From Desulfobacteraceae bacterium (GTDB lineage Bacteria; Desulfobacterota; Desulfobacteria; Desulfobacterales; UBA11574): a stretch of DNA of 6,029 nt. The notes below the pieces were generated by a model. That model was given only the letters and a program-made list of their open reading frames with translations, was not told the DNA's origin and ran no database searches. Both the position numbers and the translations under genes were made by a program. Within the stretch, counting starts at the first letter, position 1. The number at the start of each line of letters is the position of its first letter. Shown piece after piece: positions 1 through 5,827 of this stretch. The stretch lies in assembly GCA_002868985.1 (NCBI GenBank), contig PKTV01000459.1, forward strand, positions 1 to 6,029, in the 5' to 3' direction.

Positions 1-465
1 CGCCAATGTGAGGATGAATTTATCCAGGAAGGGGCGCCGGCCATCTCCCGAAACGAGGGAGTATTGTCCCTGGCCTGCGGTGCCGGTGTCCAGGCGCTGG
101 TCAGACGATTTGTCAAGACCCCGGTGTTGCCGGGTGTCAATACCACCTTTATCGGTGTTCTGGAAAAGCAGGGGGTCTTTACCGAAGAGTGTGCCGGCTG
201 CGGTGATTGCAAGCTCGCCATCTTCGGTGGAATTTGTCCGGTGACCCGCTGTGCTAAAAAACTGCTGAACGGTCCGTGCGGCGGATCCCAAAACGGCAAA
301 TGCGAGGTTAATCCCGAAACCGATTGTGCCTGGCAAATGATCATCGAGCGCCTCAGGATATTGGGTCAAATGAACAATTTAAGGATCTACGTTCCCCCCA
401 AAAACTGGCAAACCAGCCTTTCAGGCGGCCCGAGAAAACTGGTAAGAGAGGATCATATGATATGA
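1..465 (+). CDS. metV: Methylene-tetrahydrofolate reductase C-terminal-domain protein (MetV-like), 5' truncated by window edge
   Basis: The frame is open from base 1 to the TGA at 463-465, so 154 residues are visible and the N-terminus lies outside the window. The C-terminal half carries the Cys-rich signature of the MTHFR C-terminal domain: an ECAGCGDC motif, GGICPVTRC, then NGPCGG, GKCEV and DCAW. That is about eight cysteines in roughly 50 residues, expected to bind metal or Fe-S. In acetogens and other Wood-Ljungdahl organisms MetV is the partner subunit of MetF and connects the flavin enzyme to its electron supply in the cytoplasm. The gene overlaps metF by four bases (ATGA), which indicates translational coupling and a shared complex. 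Full-length family members are about 200 residues or more, so roughly the first quarter to third is probably missing here. An internal TTG at 64 falls mid-domain and is not the real start. Confidence 0.88.
   Translation, partial: RQCEDEFIQEGAPAISRNEGVLSLACGAGVQALVRRFVKTPVLPGVNTTFIGVLEKQGVFTEECAGCGDCKLAIFGGICPVTRCAKKLLNGPCGGSQNGKCEVNPETDCAWQMIIERLRILGQMNNLRIYVPPKNWQTSLSGGPRKLVREDHMI
446..452 (+). promoter_or_regulatory. Ribosome binding site that sets the metF start
   Basis: A GAGAGGA stretch lies 9 bases before the ATG at 462, inside the last codons of metV. It supports ATG 462 over the in-frame ATG at 324, which would add 46 residues encoded on top of the conserved metV Cys-rich region. Confidence 0.65.
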
Positions 466-1385
466 ACGAAAAACCTATCAGCAGACTGCAGAAAATTTTA
501 ACAAAAGGAGAATTTGCCGTTACCGCAGAATGCGGTCCGCCACGGGGTGCAAATCCTGAGGTTATCCGTAAAAAAGGAGAGGTATTAAACGCATATGTGG
601 ATGCCATCAACGTTACCGACAATCAGACCGCCATTGTACGAATGTCGAGCATTGCGGCATGTGCGCATCTTCTGAAGATGGGTCTGGAGCCGGTGATGCA
701 AATGGTCGTCCGGGATCGAAACAGAATCGCTTTGCAATCGGACATTATGGGGGCCTATTCCTTGGGTATCAGAAATATTTTATGCCTTTCGGGAGATCAT
801 CAAAGTTTTGGCAGTCAGCCGGACGCGCTGAATGTCTTTGATATAGATTCCATGAACCTCATCCGAACCGTTCAAACCATGCGGGATGAAGGCAAGGATA
901 TGAGCGGTTTTGATTTGAATGATCCGCCGGCAATGTTCATCGGCGCCGCGGCCAATCCGTTTGCCGATCCTTTTGAATATCGCGTGATTCGCCTGGCCAA
1001 AAAAATTGATGCGGGTGCTGACTTCATTCAGACCCAGTCTATTTATAATATGGATCGCTTCAAGGAATGGATGAAAATGGCCAGGGAAGAAGGCCTGACC
1101 GAAAAGGTTCATATCCTTGGCGGCGTCACCCCTTTAAAATCCGCCGGTATGGCAAAATTTATGAACAACAAGGTGGCTGGAATGGACGTCCCCGAAGCGG
1201 TGATTAATCGGATGGCGGGTGTCTCCAAGGAAAAAGCGGTGGAAGAGGGCCTTAAAATATGTCTGGAAACCATTGCCGAGCTGCGTGACATTGAAGGGGT
1301 GCATGGGGTTCATATCATGGCCATTGAATGGGAAGACATTGTTGGAGAAATCGTCCAATCGGCCGGCCTGACACCGAGACCCTGA
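462..1385 (+). CDS. metF: 5,10-methylenetetrahydrofolate reductase
   Basis: This 307-residue protein has the usual length of a bacterial MetF TIM barrel (about 290-310). It interconverts 5,10-methylene- and 5-methyl-tetrahydrofolate using FAD, for the methyl branch of the Wood-Ljungdahl pathway and/or for methionine synthesis. Visible family motifs are TAECGPPRG with the candidate catalytic Glu23, NVTDNQTA (residues 51-57), the LGIRNILCLSGDH segment with Asp112, GAAANPF (161-167) and DFIQTQSIYN (187-196) with Gln192. The Glu/Asp/Gln set corresponds to the active-site residues known from E. coli MetF. The start overlaps the metV stop (ATGA at 462-465), so the two are co-translated. Pairing with a MetV-type protein is typical of anaerobes using ferredoxin-linked or bifurcating electron delivery rather than a stand-alone NADH-dependent MetF. 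The real electron donor cannot be read from this window. No rho-independent terminator is evident after the stop. Confidence 0.93.
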   Translation: MNEKPISRLQKILTKGEFAVTAECGPPRGANPEVIRKKGEVLNAYVDAINVTDNQTAIVRMSSIAACAHLLKMGLEPVMQMVVRDRNRIALQSDIMGAYSLGIRNILCLSGDHQSFGSQPDALNVFDIDSMNLIRTVQTMRDEGKDMSGFDLNDPPAMFIGAAANPFADPFEYRVIRLAKKIDAGADFIQTQSIYNMDRFKEWMKMAREEGLTEKVHILGGVTPLKSAGMAKFMNNKVAGMDVPEAVINRMAGVSKEKAVEEGLKICLETIAELRDIEGVHGVHIMAIEWEDIVGEIVQSAGLTPRP

Positions 1386-1727
1386 GGATTTAATATTGAT
1401 GACGGATGATGGATGATGGAGAGCTTTAGAAAATTTGTTAATTCTCAATAAATCATAGAGTCCACGGGTGATAAAATTTAAAAGATCTGACTGTTTGAGT
1501 ATGTTAGTGGACCTTAGAAAAAACAGTGTATAAGATTATTTATTCTTATAAATAGATAAACACCGGCGTTTCGGCGGTTCATATAAAAATTATTGGATAC
1601 TGTTTTTTCTTTAGGATCACTTTCATACGAGTTTCAGATATTTTAAATTTTATTATCCGTGGACGGCACGTCAATAGAACGTCTCGTGCACCAGAATTTA
1701 ATAAATTGTTGCAAATTGGAGAATTAA
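1386..1727. other. 342-bp AT-rich intergenic region between metF and the GOGAT-like pair
   Basis: No convincing gene is seen on either strand. It contains a short GGATGATGGATGATGGA tandem repeat (1404-1420). An AT hairpin lies at 1538-1553, with stem ATTTAT/ATAAAT and loop TCTT. An 8-bp exact inverted pair is GTCCACGG (1460-1467) and CCGTGGAC (1657-1664), with a further GTGGAC at 1507-1512. A 5-bp GCACG/CGTGC stem (1666-1670 and 1685-1689) lies just upstream of the next gene. I found no good sigma70 -35/-10 pair, no sigma54 GG-N10-GC site and no GC-rich hairpin with T run. The size and AT-richness suggest it holds the promoter of the downstream pair, which I cannot place. Confidence 0.5.
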
Positions 1728-3140
1728 ATGCCCAAGAAGTATCATATACCCATTAAAACCGCTGATCCAAGGCACCATCCCATCGGCAAGTATGCCACGG
1801 TTGAGTTCCGGGAGGACTGCGCCGGCAGCTGCAAAGAGTGTGTGAAGAAAAAATGCATTTACGGTATTTTCAAGGATAACTACCTTCACATGAGCACCAT
1901 GGGCGAACCTGAATACCTATATGCCTGCCACAGTTGTTTTCGTTGTGTCCAGGAATGCACAAGAGGCATTTTTTCCAGGGTGATAAATCCGGAATACCGT
2001 ACATTGGGAGATGAGTATTGGCGCCCCGATATCATCCACAGGCTCTGGTATCAGGCCCATACCGGAAAAGTTCCGGTTTCAGGGGCCGGTTATCGGGGTC
2101 CGTTTGTGGGTGCCGGTTTCGATTCCATGTGGACCGACATGTCTGAAATTGTCCGACCCACAAGGGACGGCATCCACGGCCGGGAGTATATCAATACCTG
2201 TATCGAAATCTCCCGCAGGATATCCCCCTTAAAGTTCAATGACGACATGTCTTTGGCCTCAGAAGCACTTCCGATTCTGGAGATTCCCATACCTTTAATG
2301 TTTCAGATACCGGAAAGCCTGATTGTCAATCAACCGATTGTTGAATCAGCGGCCAGGGCAGCCCAGGTTCTGAACACCTTTCTGATCATTCGACCGGAAG
2401 ATTATTCAGATGCACTTTTGCCTTATGCCCGAAGTCTGATTCCTAGTCTTACCTGTGACAATGCCATGGATCACCAATCGCTGATCCTCAAAAGTCGTGC
2501 GGTGGAACTGGCTTTTGGCACTAATATCGAAGACACCATTCAAAAAGTTCGTGAAATAAAATCGGATATTGTCCTAATGGTCCGCATTCCCCTGGATGCC
2601 GATGCTGCATCCCGTGCTTTGAAACTTTCGGTTTTGGGGGTCGACACCCTTCATTTTTTTGCAGACGAACACGGTAACGAACTGAATACCGAGCATCCCC
2701 GATTTTTAAAAGAAATGATTCGAGAGGTTCATCTAAAGCTCGTGAATGGTTTTGTCAGACAAAGAATCAACCTGGTATTTTCGGGTGGAATCTCCATGGC
2801 CGAGCATATGGCCAAATCCATCATTTGCGGTGCCGATGGCGTTATTGTGGACTTCCCCTTGCTCATCGCTCTGGAATGCAGATTGTGTTACCGTTGTCGA
2901 AAAGATCTGTCATGCCCTGCAAAAATAGACAACACCATCGATCCTCAATGGGGCAGCCAGAGAATAATTAACCTGATGGGTGCATGGCACAACCAGCTCA
3001 TCGAAGTGATGGGCGCCATGGGAATCCGGGAGGCGAGAAGACTCAGGGGTGAGGTCGGCCGCTCCATGTGGTTTGAGGATCTGGAAATGGAAAGTTTCGG
3101 TCCCATATTCGGAAAAAGAAAAATAGCAGGATTAAAATAA
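1728..3140 (+). CDS. Glutamate synthase-related Fe-S protein with degenerate FMN/GOGAT domain
   Basis: This 470-residue protein starts at ATG 1728, five bases after GGAGA (1718-1722). The N-terminal Fe-S module has C31-x3-C35-x2-C38-x4-C43 and C67-x2-C70-x2-C73-x3-C77. A linker follows with a GFDSMWTDMSEIVRPTRDGIHGRE-type stretch (about residues 130-153). The rest aligns by eye with the GOGAT-type domain of the next gene. SAARAAQVLNT (207-217) matches SRARAAKLLNT. FSGGISMAEHMAKSIICGADG (351-371) matches ASGGIRNALDVAKAIALGADG. ALECRLCYRC (381-390) plus C396 matches the C-terminal cluster motif. The active-site motifs of the neighbour are missing: there is no GGGMSYGS, TGEGG, KPGLGGH or GSYGGTGAAP equivalent. 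I infer an electron-transfer or structural subunit rather than an independent glutamate synthase. The gene is three bases from its paralogue, so the two probably form a heteromer. No signal peptide or membrane segment is seen, so it should be cytoplasmic. Confidence 0.78.
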   Translation: MPKKYHIPIKTADPRHHPIGKYATVEFREDCAGSCKECVKKKCIYGIFKDNYLHMSTMGEPEYLYACHSCFRCVQECTRGIFSRVINPEYRTLGDEYWRPDIIHRLWYQAHTGKVPVSGAGYRGPFVGAGFDSMWTDMSEIVRPTRDGIHGREYINTCIEISRRISPLKFNDDMSLASEALPILEIPIPLMFQIPESLIVNQPIVESAARAAQVLNTFLIIRPEDYSDALLPYARSLIPSLTCDNAMDHQSLILKSRAVELAFGTNIEDTIQKVREIKSDIVLMVRIPLDADAASRALKLSVLGVDTLHFFADEHGNELNTEHPRFLKEMIREVHLKLVNGFVRQRINLVFSGGISMAEHMAKSIICGADGVIVDFPLLIALECRLCYRCRKDLSCPAKIDNTIDPQWGSQRIINLMGAWHNQLIEVMGAMGIREARRLRGEVGRSMWFEDLEMESFGPIFGKRKIAGLK

Positions 3141-3143
3141 CCC

Positions 3144-4694
3144 ATGAAAAAAAATAACATTCACTTTCAATTCCCTAAAACCGTCCAAGTGCCGGATCGG
3201 TTTCGCAATCCCATCGGAAAGTTCACCGTCCGGCGAAATGCCCGATGTATCTCATGCGGGTTGTGTGCAGAGCTGTGTCCTTATGGCGTACATCCGCGAT
3301 ATGACATCTACTCAAAACCGTTACGCCCCAAAGATTACAAATGTATCGGTTTTAAATGCAAAGAAAATGATTTTTTCTGTATCGACCGTTGCCCGGAACA
3401 GGCCCTGACACTTCGGCGCAATCCGATTCTGGAAACTTTAGGCGATTATCGCTGGACGTCAGAGATGCTCATTGCACACTGGGAAATGGCGGAAACAGCG
3501 AATCTTCCGATCGTTGATCTGGAATACAACCTTGGCAACTCGGGTGGCGGTTTTGATAAAATCCGCTTCAAAACACCGGAACCGGGTGACTACCTTAACC
3601 TCGGTGATGAGGACATCGACACCAGTATCAATTTGAACAAACGCGGTGATGGCCGGACGGACGTAATCAACGGCATCCCCTGTTACGGCGGCGGCATGTC
3701 TTACGGTTCCACCGCGTTGTCAGTCATGGTCAGCAGGGCACGAGCGGCCAAGTTATTGAACACATTGACCTGCACTGGAGAAGGCGGTTATCCTAAAGAA
3801 TTGCTTCCGTATGCCGAGCATGTCATTACCCAGATTGCCACCGGTTTATTCGGTGTCAGAGAAGAAACCATTTTGCATACGCCCATGGTGGAATTCAAAT
3901 ATGCTCAGGGCGCCAAGCCTGGATTGGGTGGCCACTTGCTGGGCGATAAGGTGACCCCCGAAGTTGCCGCCATGAGGGAAACGGTGGTGGGGAATGCCCT
4001 CTTTTCTCCGTTCCCGTTTCACAGCGTCTATTCTGTGGAAGATCATAAAAAGCATGTGGACTGGATAAAGGAGATCAATCCAAAAACACTGGTTTCCGTC
4101 AAAGTCTCAACACCAACGGATGTGGATATGGTGGCGGTGGGCAGCTACTATGCCGGAGCCCATGTTGTTCATTTAGACGGCAGTTACGGTGGTACCGGTG
4201 CTGCACCGGATATTGCAAAAAAGAACATTGCCATGCCCATTGAGTACGCCATCCCCAAGGTGCATAATTTTTTAAAAGACGAAGGCGTTAGAGACAACGT
4301 CTGCTTGATTGCCAGCGGCGGCATTCGCAATGCACTGGACGTGGCAAAGGCTATTGCACTTGGAGCTGACGGCGTGGTTATCGGAACTGCGGAACTGGTT
4401 GCTTTGGAATGTGTTCGCTGCGGTCATTGCGAAAGCGGACGGGGTTGTGCCCGAGGCATCGCAACGACGGACCATGAACTGGGTATCATGATTACCGAAG
4501 ATTGGGCCACCCAACGCATCGTCAACATGTACATGGCCTGGCGAAAACAGTGGTGTGAAATTTTAAGGCAATACGGCCTGAAAAGCATCAAAGAGCTGGT
4601 GGGACGATCCGATCTACTGGTGCATCTCGATTATCTGGATGAAGAAGAAAGATCAAAATATCAACCGGCACCACAAGCAGAGTTAATAATTTAG
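3144..4694 (+). CDS. FMN-binding glutamate synthase family protein with N-terminal ferredoxin domain
   Basis: This 516-residue protein has an N-terminal ferredoxin module: C35-x2-C38-x2-C41-x3-C45 followed by Pro, then a less regular C67-x4-C72-x6-C79-x3-C83-Pro. The GOGAT synthase (FMN barrel) domain spans about residues 130-470. It shows GGGMSYGSTA (182-191), TGEGG (211-215), KPGLGGHLLGDKV (258-270), VSVKVSTP (317-324), DGSYGGTGAAPD (345-356) and ASGGIRNALDVAKAIALGADGVVIG (390-414). The Fe-S cysteines that follow are C423, C426, C429 and C435. In the family this domain adds ammonia to 2-oxoglutarate to make glutamate. Here the N-terminal glutaminase domain of classical GltB is absent, and no GltD-like subunit lies nearby. 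Ammonia or another partner must supply nitrogen, and ferredoxin-type electrons are likely. The start is three bases after the previous stop, with only a weak, distant AGCAGGA (3125-3131), so translation probably depends on coupling. A different substrate from classical GOGAT is possible. Confidence 0.85.
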   Translation: MKKNNIHFQFPKTVQVPDRFRNPIGKFTVRRNARCISCGLCAELCPYGVHPRYDIYSKPLRPKDYKCIGFKCKENDFFCIDRCPEQALTLRRNPILETLGDYRWTSEMLIAHWEMAETANLPIVDLEYNLGNSGGGFDKIRFKTPEPGDYLNLGDEDIDTSINLNKRGDGRTDVINGIPCYGGGMSYGSTALSVMVSRARAAKLLNTLTCTGEGGYPKELLPYAEHVITQIATGLFGVREETILHTPMVEFKYAQGAKPGLGGHLLGDKVTPEVAAMRETVVGNALFSPFPFHSVYSVEDHKKHVDWIKEINPKTLVSVKVSTPTDVDMVAVGSYYAGAHVVHLDGSYGGTGAAPDIAKKNIAMPIEYAIPKVHNFLKDEGVRDNVCLIASGGIRNALDVAKAIALGADGVVIGTAELVALECVRCGHCESGRGCARGIATTDHELGIMITEDWATQRIVNMYMAWRKQWCEILRQYGLKSIKELVGRSDLLVHLDYLDEEERSKYQPAPQAELII

Positions 4695-4710
4695 GTGTTT
4701 CAAAATTTAT

Positions 4711-4878
4711 TAATACCTAAGTTGAGCGATTTTTGCGAAGATATGTGTTGAAATCTTGATGCAGAAAGATTTGCACAAACCGCAGGCATACCCGTGGATA
4801 TGTCGAGGATTTTTGCAAAGCCTTTATGCGCAAGAGATCGATTCAGATCGAGAAAATAATCGCTCAATTTAGGTAATA
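4711..4878. repeat. 168-bp non-coding element with 24-bp terminal inverted repeats (MITE-like)
   Basis: The left end (4711-4734) and the reverse complement of the right end (4855-4878) match at 21 of 24 positions, sharing the core ACCTAA-(G/A)-TTGAGCGATT. There is no coding frame inside. If the element is taken as 4715-4874, both ends are flanked by AAT, a possible 3-bp target duplication. A TA at both outermost ends is an alternative reading. Inside lie a 7-bp hairpin (AAATCTT 4751-4757 with AAGATTT 4766-4772) and an imperfect direct repeat of GATTTTTGCGAAG as GATTTTTGCAAAG (4728-4740 and 4808-4820). It begins 17 bases after the GOGAT-like stop, so its transcript could fold into a long-armed stem that affects the 3' end of that mRNA. 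Small size, inverted ends and lack of a transposase suggest a non-autonomous mobile element or a dispersed intergenic repeat. The copy number elsewhere is unknown. Confidence 0.62.
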
Positions 4879-4885
4879 GTTAAGC

Positions 4886-4911
4886 CCTTTGAAATAAATC
4901 GATTTCAAAGG
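4886..4911 (+). promoter_or_regulatory. Stem-loop partly sequestering a Shine-Dalgarno
   Basis: A perfect 10-bp inverted repeat, CCTTTGAAAT (4886-4895) and ATTTCAAAGG (4902-4911), encloses a 6-base loop. The 3' arm overlaps the strong SD AAAGGAG (4907-4913), eight bases before the ATG at 4922, and the 5' CCTTT acts as an anti-SD. No T run follows on the + strand, so it is not an ordinary intrinsic terminator. A translational switch or a protein-binding palindrome are both possible readings. Confidence 0.5.
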
Positions 4912-4921
4912 AGCTTCAGGT

Positions 4922-5133
4922 ATGATTAAATTTTTGACTGGAAGCTGTCTGAGTGGATTAGGGATCGTTATGAAAGAACCATCGGCGATTTAAATTTATG
5001 GATGAAACCCACTGTTAAATCAAAGAACTTTATTAATAGCCCAGGCGAATTCTTTCATTACGAGCCCTTATTCACGAGTTCTTTCAGCAAAAATTTAATT
5101 ATATCTGAAGCGGTAATGCTTGCAAAAAGCTAA
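4922..5133 (+). pseudogene. Small unrecognised gene (~70 aa) broken by a one-base frameshift
   Basis: An ATG with the best SD in this region (AAAGGAG, 8-base spacing) opens a frame that reads MIKFLTGSC and stops after 23 codons (TAA 4991-4993). The neighbouring frame is open from 4930 to a TAA at 5131-5133 but has no suitable upstream start. One extra T in the T5 run at 4931-4935 would join them into a protein of about 70 residues beginning MIKFFDWKLSEWIRDRYE. It is Trp- and charge-rich, ends in AVMLAKS, and has no signal peptide or membrane helix. I do not recognise the family. The break may be a genuine inactivating mutation, a homopolymer sequencing error, or less likely a programmed -1 frameshift, since no canonical slippery heptamer is present. 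It sits between a MITE-like element and a deleted arn cluster, which favours decay. Confidence 0.42.
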
Positions 5134-5147
5134 AGTGTTGCGTGGTT

Positions 5148-5519
5148 CTAATATTGTGCAAATACATAACCGCCCTTTCCGTTACTGTCTTCATATGACG
5201 GTTCGGGCAGGTTTTGTTTCCATCGCATATATTTCCTGGATTTCGCAATAAGAACCACACGTCCTTTTTCGGCGTTTTGAACAACGAGATCCTTAAATTG
5301 CTTCAGATTCAGAGACCGATGCTTCGCGTCTTCAAAACTCAGTCCATAGGACACCTCTCCGCCCCCTTCAAGAAGATACACATCATCTCGCTTGTAAAAC
5401 CAGCAAACCGCTCCCATGGGATCTTCATCTGCAACAAGCATGGTGTCTGTCCGGATTTTGTGTACGTTTTTCAGCAGGAATGCCCCCGGAGCTTTGTTTT
5501 CAAGGGTCAGGTCCGGCAT
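5148..5519 (-). pseudogene. arnT: C-terminal remnant of an ArnT-type 4-amino-4-deoxy-L-arabinose transferase
   Basis: The frame encodes 123 residues resembling the C-terminal periplasmic part of ArnT-like GT83 glycosyltransferases. The features used are a V-A-D-E-D run, CWFYKRDDVYLL, GGGEVSYGL, DAKHRSLNL, a GRVVLIAKSRKY strand and the ending GGYVFAQY. Intact ArnT is a multi-pass inner-membrane enzyme of about 550 residues that moves L-Ara4N from undecaprenyl phosphate onto lipid A. All transmembrane helices and the catalytic N-terminal half are gone. The ATG at 5519 is only the first Met in the fragment, and the frame runs open a little further upstream into the arnB remnant. No ribosome binding site of its own is obvious. 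It cannot be a functional transferase. Family assignment comes from recalled similarity, strengthened by the arnB fragment joined to it. Confidence 0.72.
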
Positions 5520-5764
5520 ATGTATGGGGTAATCACCTCGTCACCTGGGCCTATTTTCAGGGCATTTAAAGCAAGATGCATTCCCGCAGTTGCCGAAGAC
5601 AGAGCCACCGCTCCGGCACAGCCGCTATACTTGCAAAATTTTTCTTCAAATTCGGCATTTTTAGAACCGGTGGTGATCCATCCGGAACGAAGAACCTCAC
5701 CGACAGCGGCGATATCTGCTTCAGTAATGTTCGGACGTGAAAATGGCAAAAACTCTTTTCGCAT
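5507..5764 (-). pseudogene. arnB: N-terminal remnant of ArnB-type (DegT/DnrJ/EryC1) sugar aminotransferase
   Basis: The 85 codons from ATG 5764 start with [18 protein letters not shown]. They continue with [33 protein letters not shown] and [10 protein letters not shown], the standard opening of ArnB-like PLP aminotransferases. In Gram-negatives ArnB makes UDP-L-Ara4N from the 4-keto sugar, using glutamate. Homology stops right after ITP, at about 5525, and the frame ends at TGA 5507-5509 within the arnT remnant. The intact family is about 380 residues, so roughly 300 are missing, including the PLP-binding lysine. The frame extends upstream to ATG 5812, with another ATG at 5776. I chose 5764 because family similarity begins there, although no start has a strong SD. 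Other DegT-family sugar aminotransferases share this opening, and the adjacent arnT remnant is what favours arnB. Confidence 0.75.
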
Positions 5765-5787
5765 AGATCTTTTCATACAGCTTTGAA

Positions 5788-5802
5788 GGTTGAATTTCAA
5801 CC
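5788..5802. promoter_or_regulatory. 15-bp palindrome GGTTGAATTTCAACC in the arnB leader
   Basis: Two perfect 7-base arms flank one central base, 23 bases upstream of the preferred arnB start at 5764. It could be an operator or a small leader hairpin. The position suits regulation of the (now deleted) arn cluster. No regulator is identified. Confidence 0.3.
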
Positions 5803-5827
5803 TCATAGTCATTTTAATGGATGACCA

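Noticed and set aside
324..461. N-terminal extension of metF from ATG 324
   Set aside because: It would translate the metV Cys-rich region in another frame. The RBS and family similarity both point to ATG 462.
1399..1431. Short ORF from ATG 1399
   Set aside because: It has only about ten codons, lies over a GGATGATGGATGATGGA repeat and has no RBS.
1665..1680. Sigma54 promoter suggested by GGCACG
   Set aside because: There is no GC dinucleotide at the required 10-base distance and no TTGC-like -12 element.
4886..4911. Intrinsic terminator for the GOGAT-like pair
   Set aside because: The stem is good but AT-rich and is not followed by a T run. It also overlaps a Shine-Dalgarno sequence.
4931..4938. 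Programmed -1 frameshift in the T run
   Set aside because: The zero-frame codons AAA TTT TTG do not form a canonical slippery heptamer, and no stimulatory hairpin is evident directly downstream.
5214..5786. 190-codon open frame on the + strand
   Set aside because: It lies antisense to the arnT/arnB remnants, which show clear family motifs. It has no RBS and no recognisable domain.
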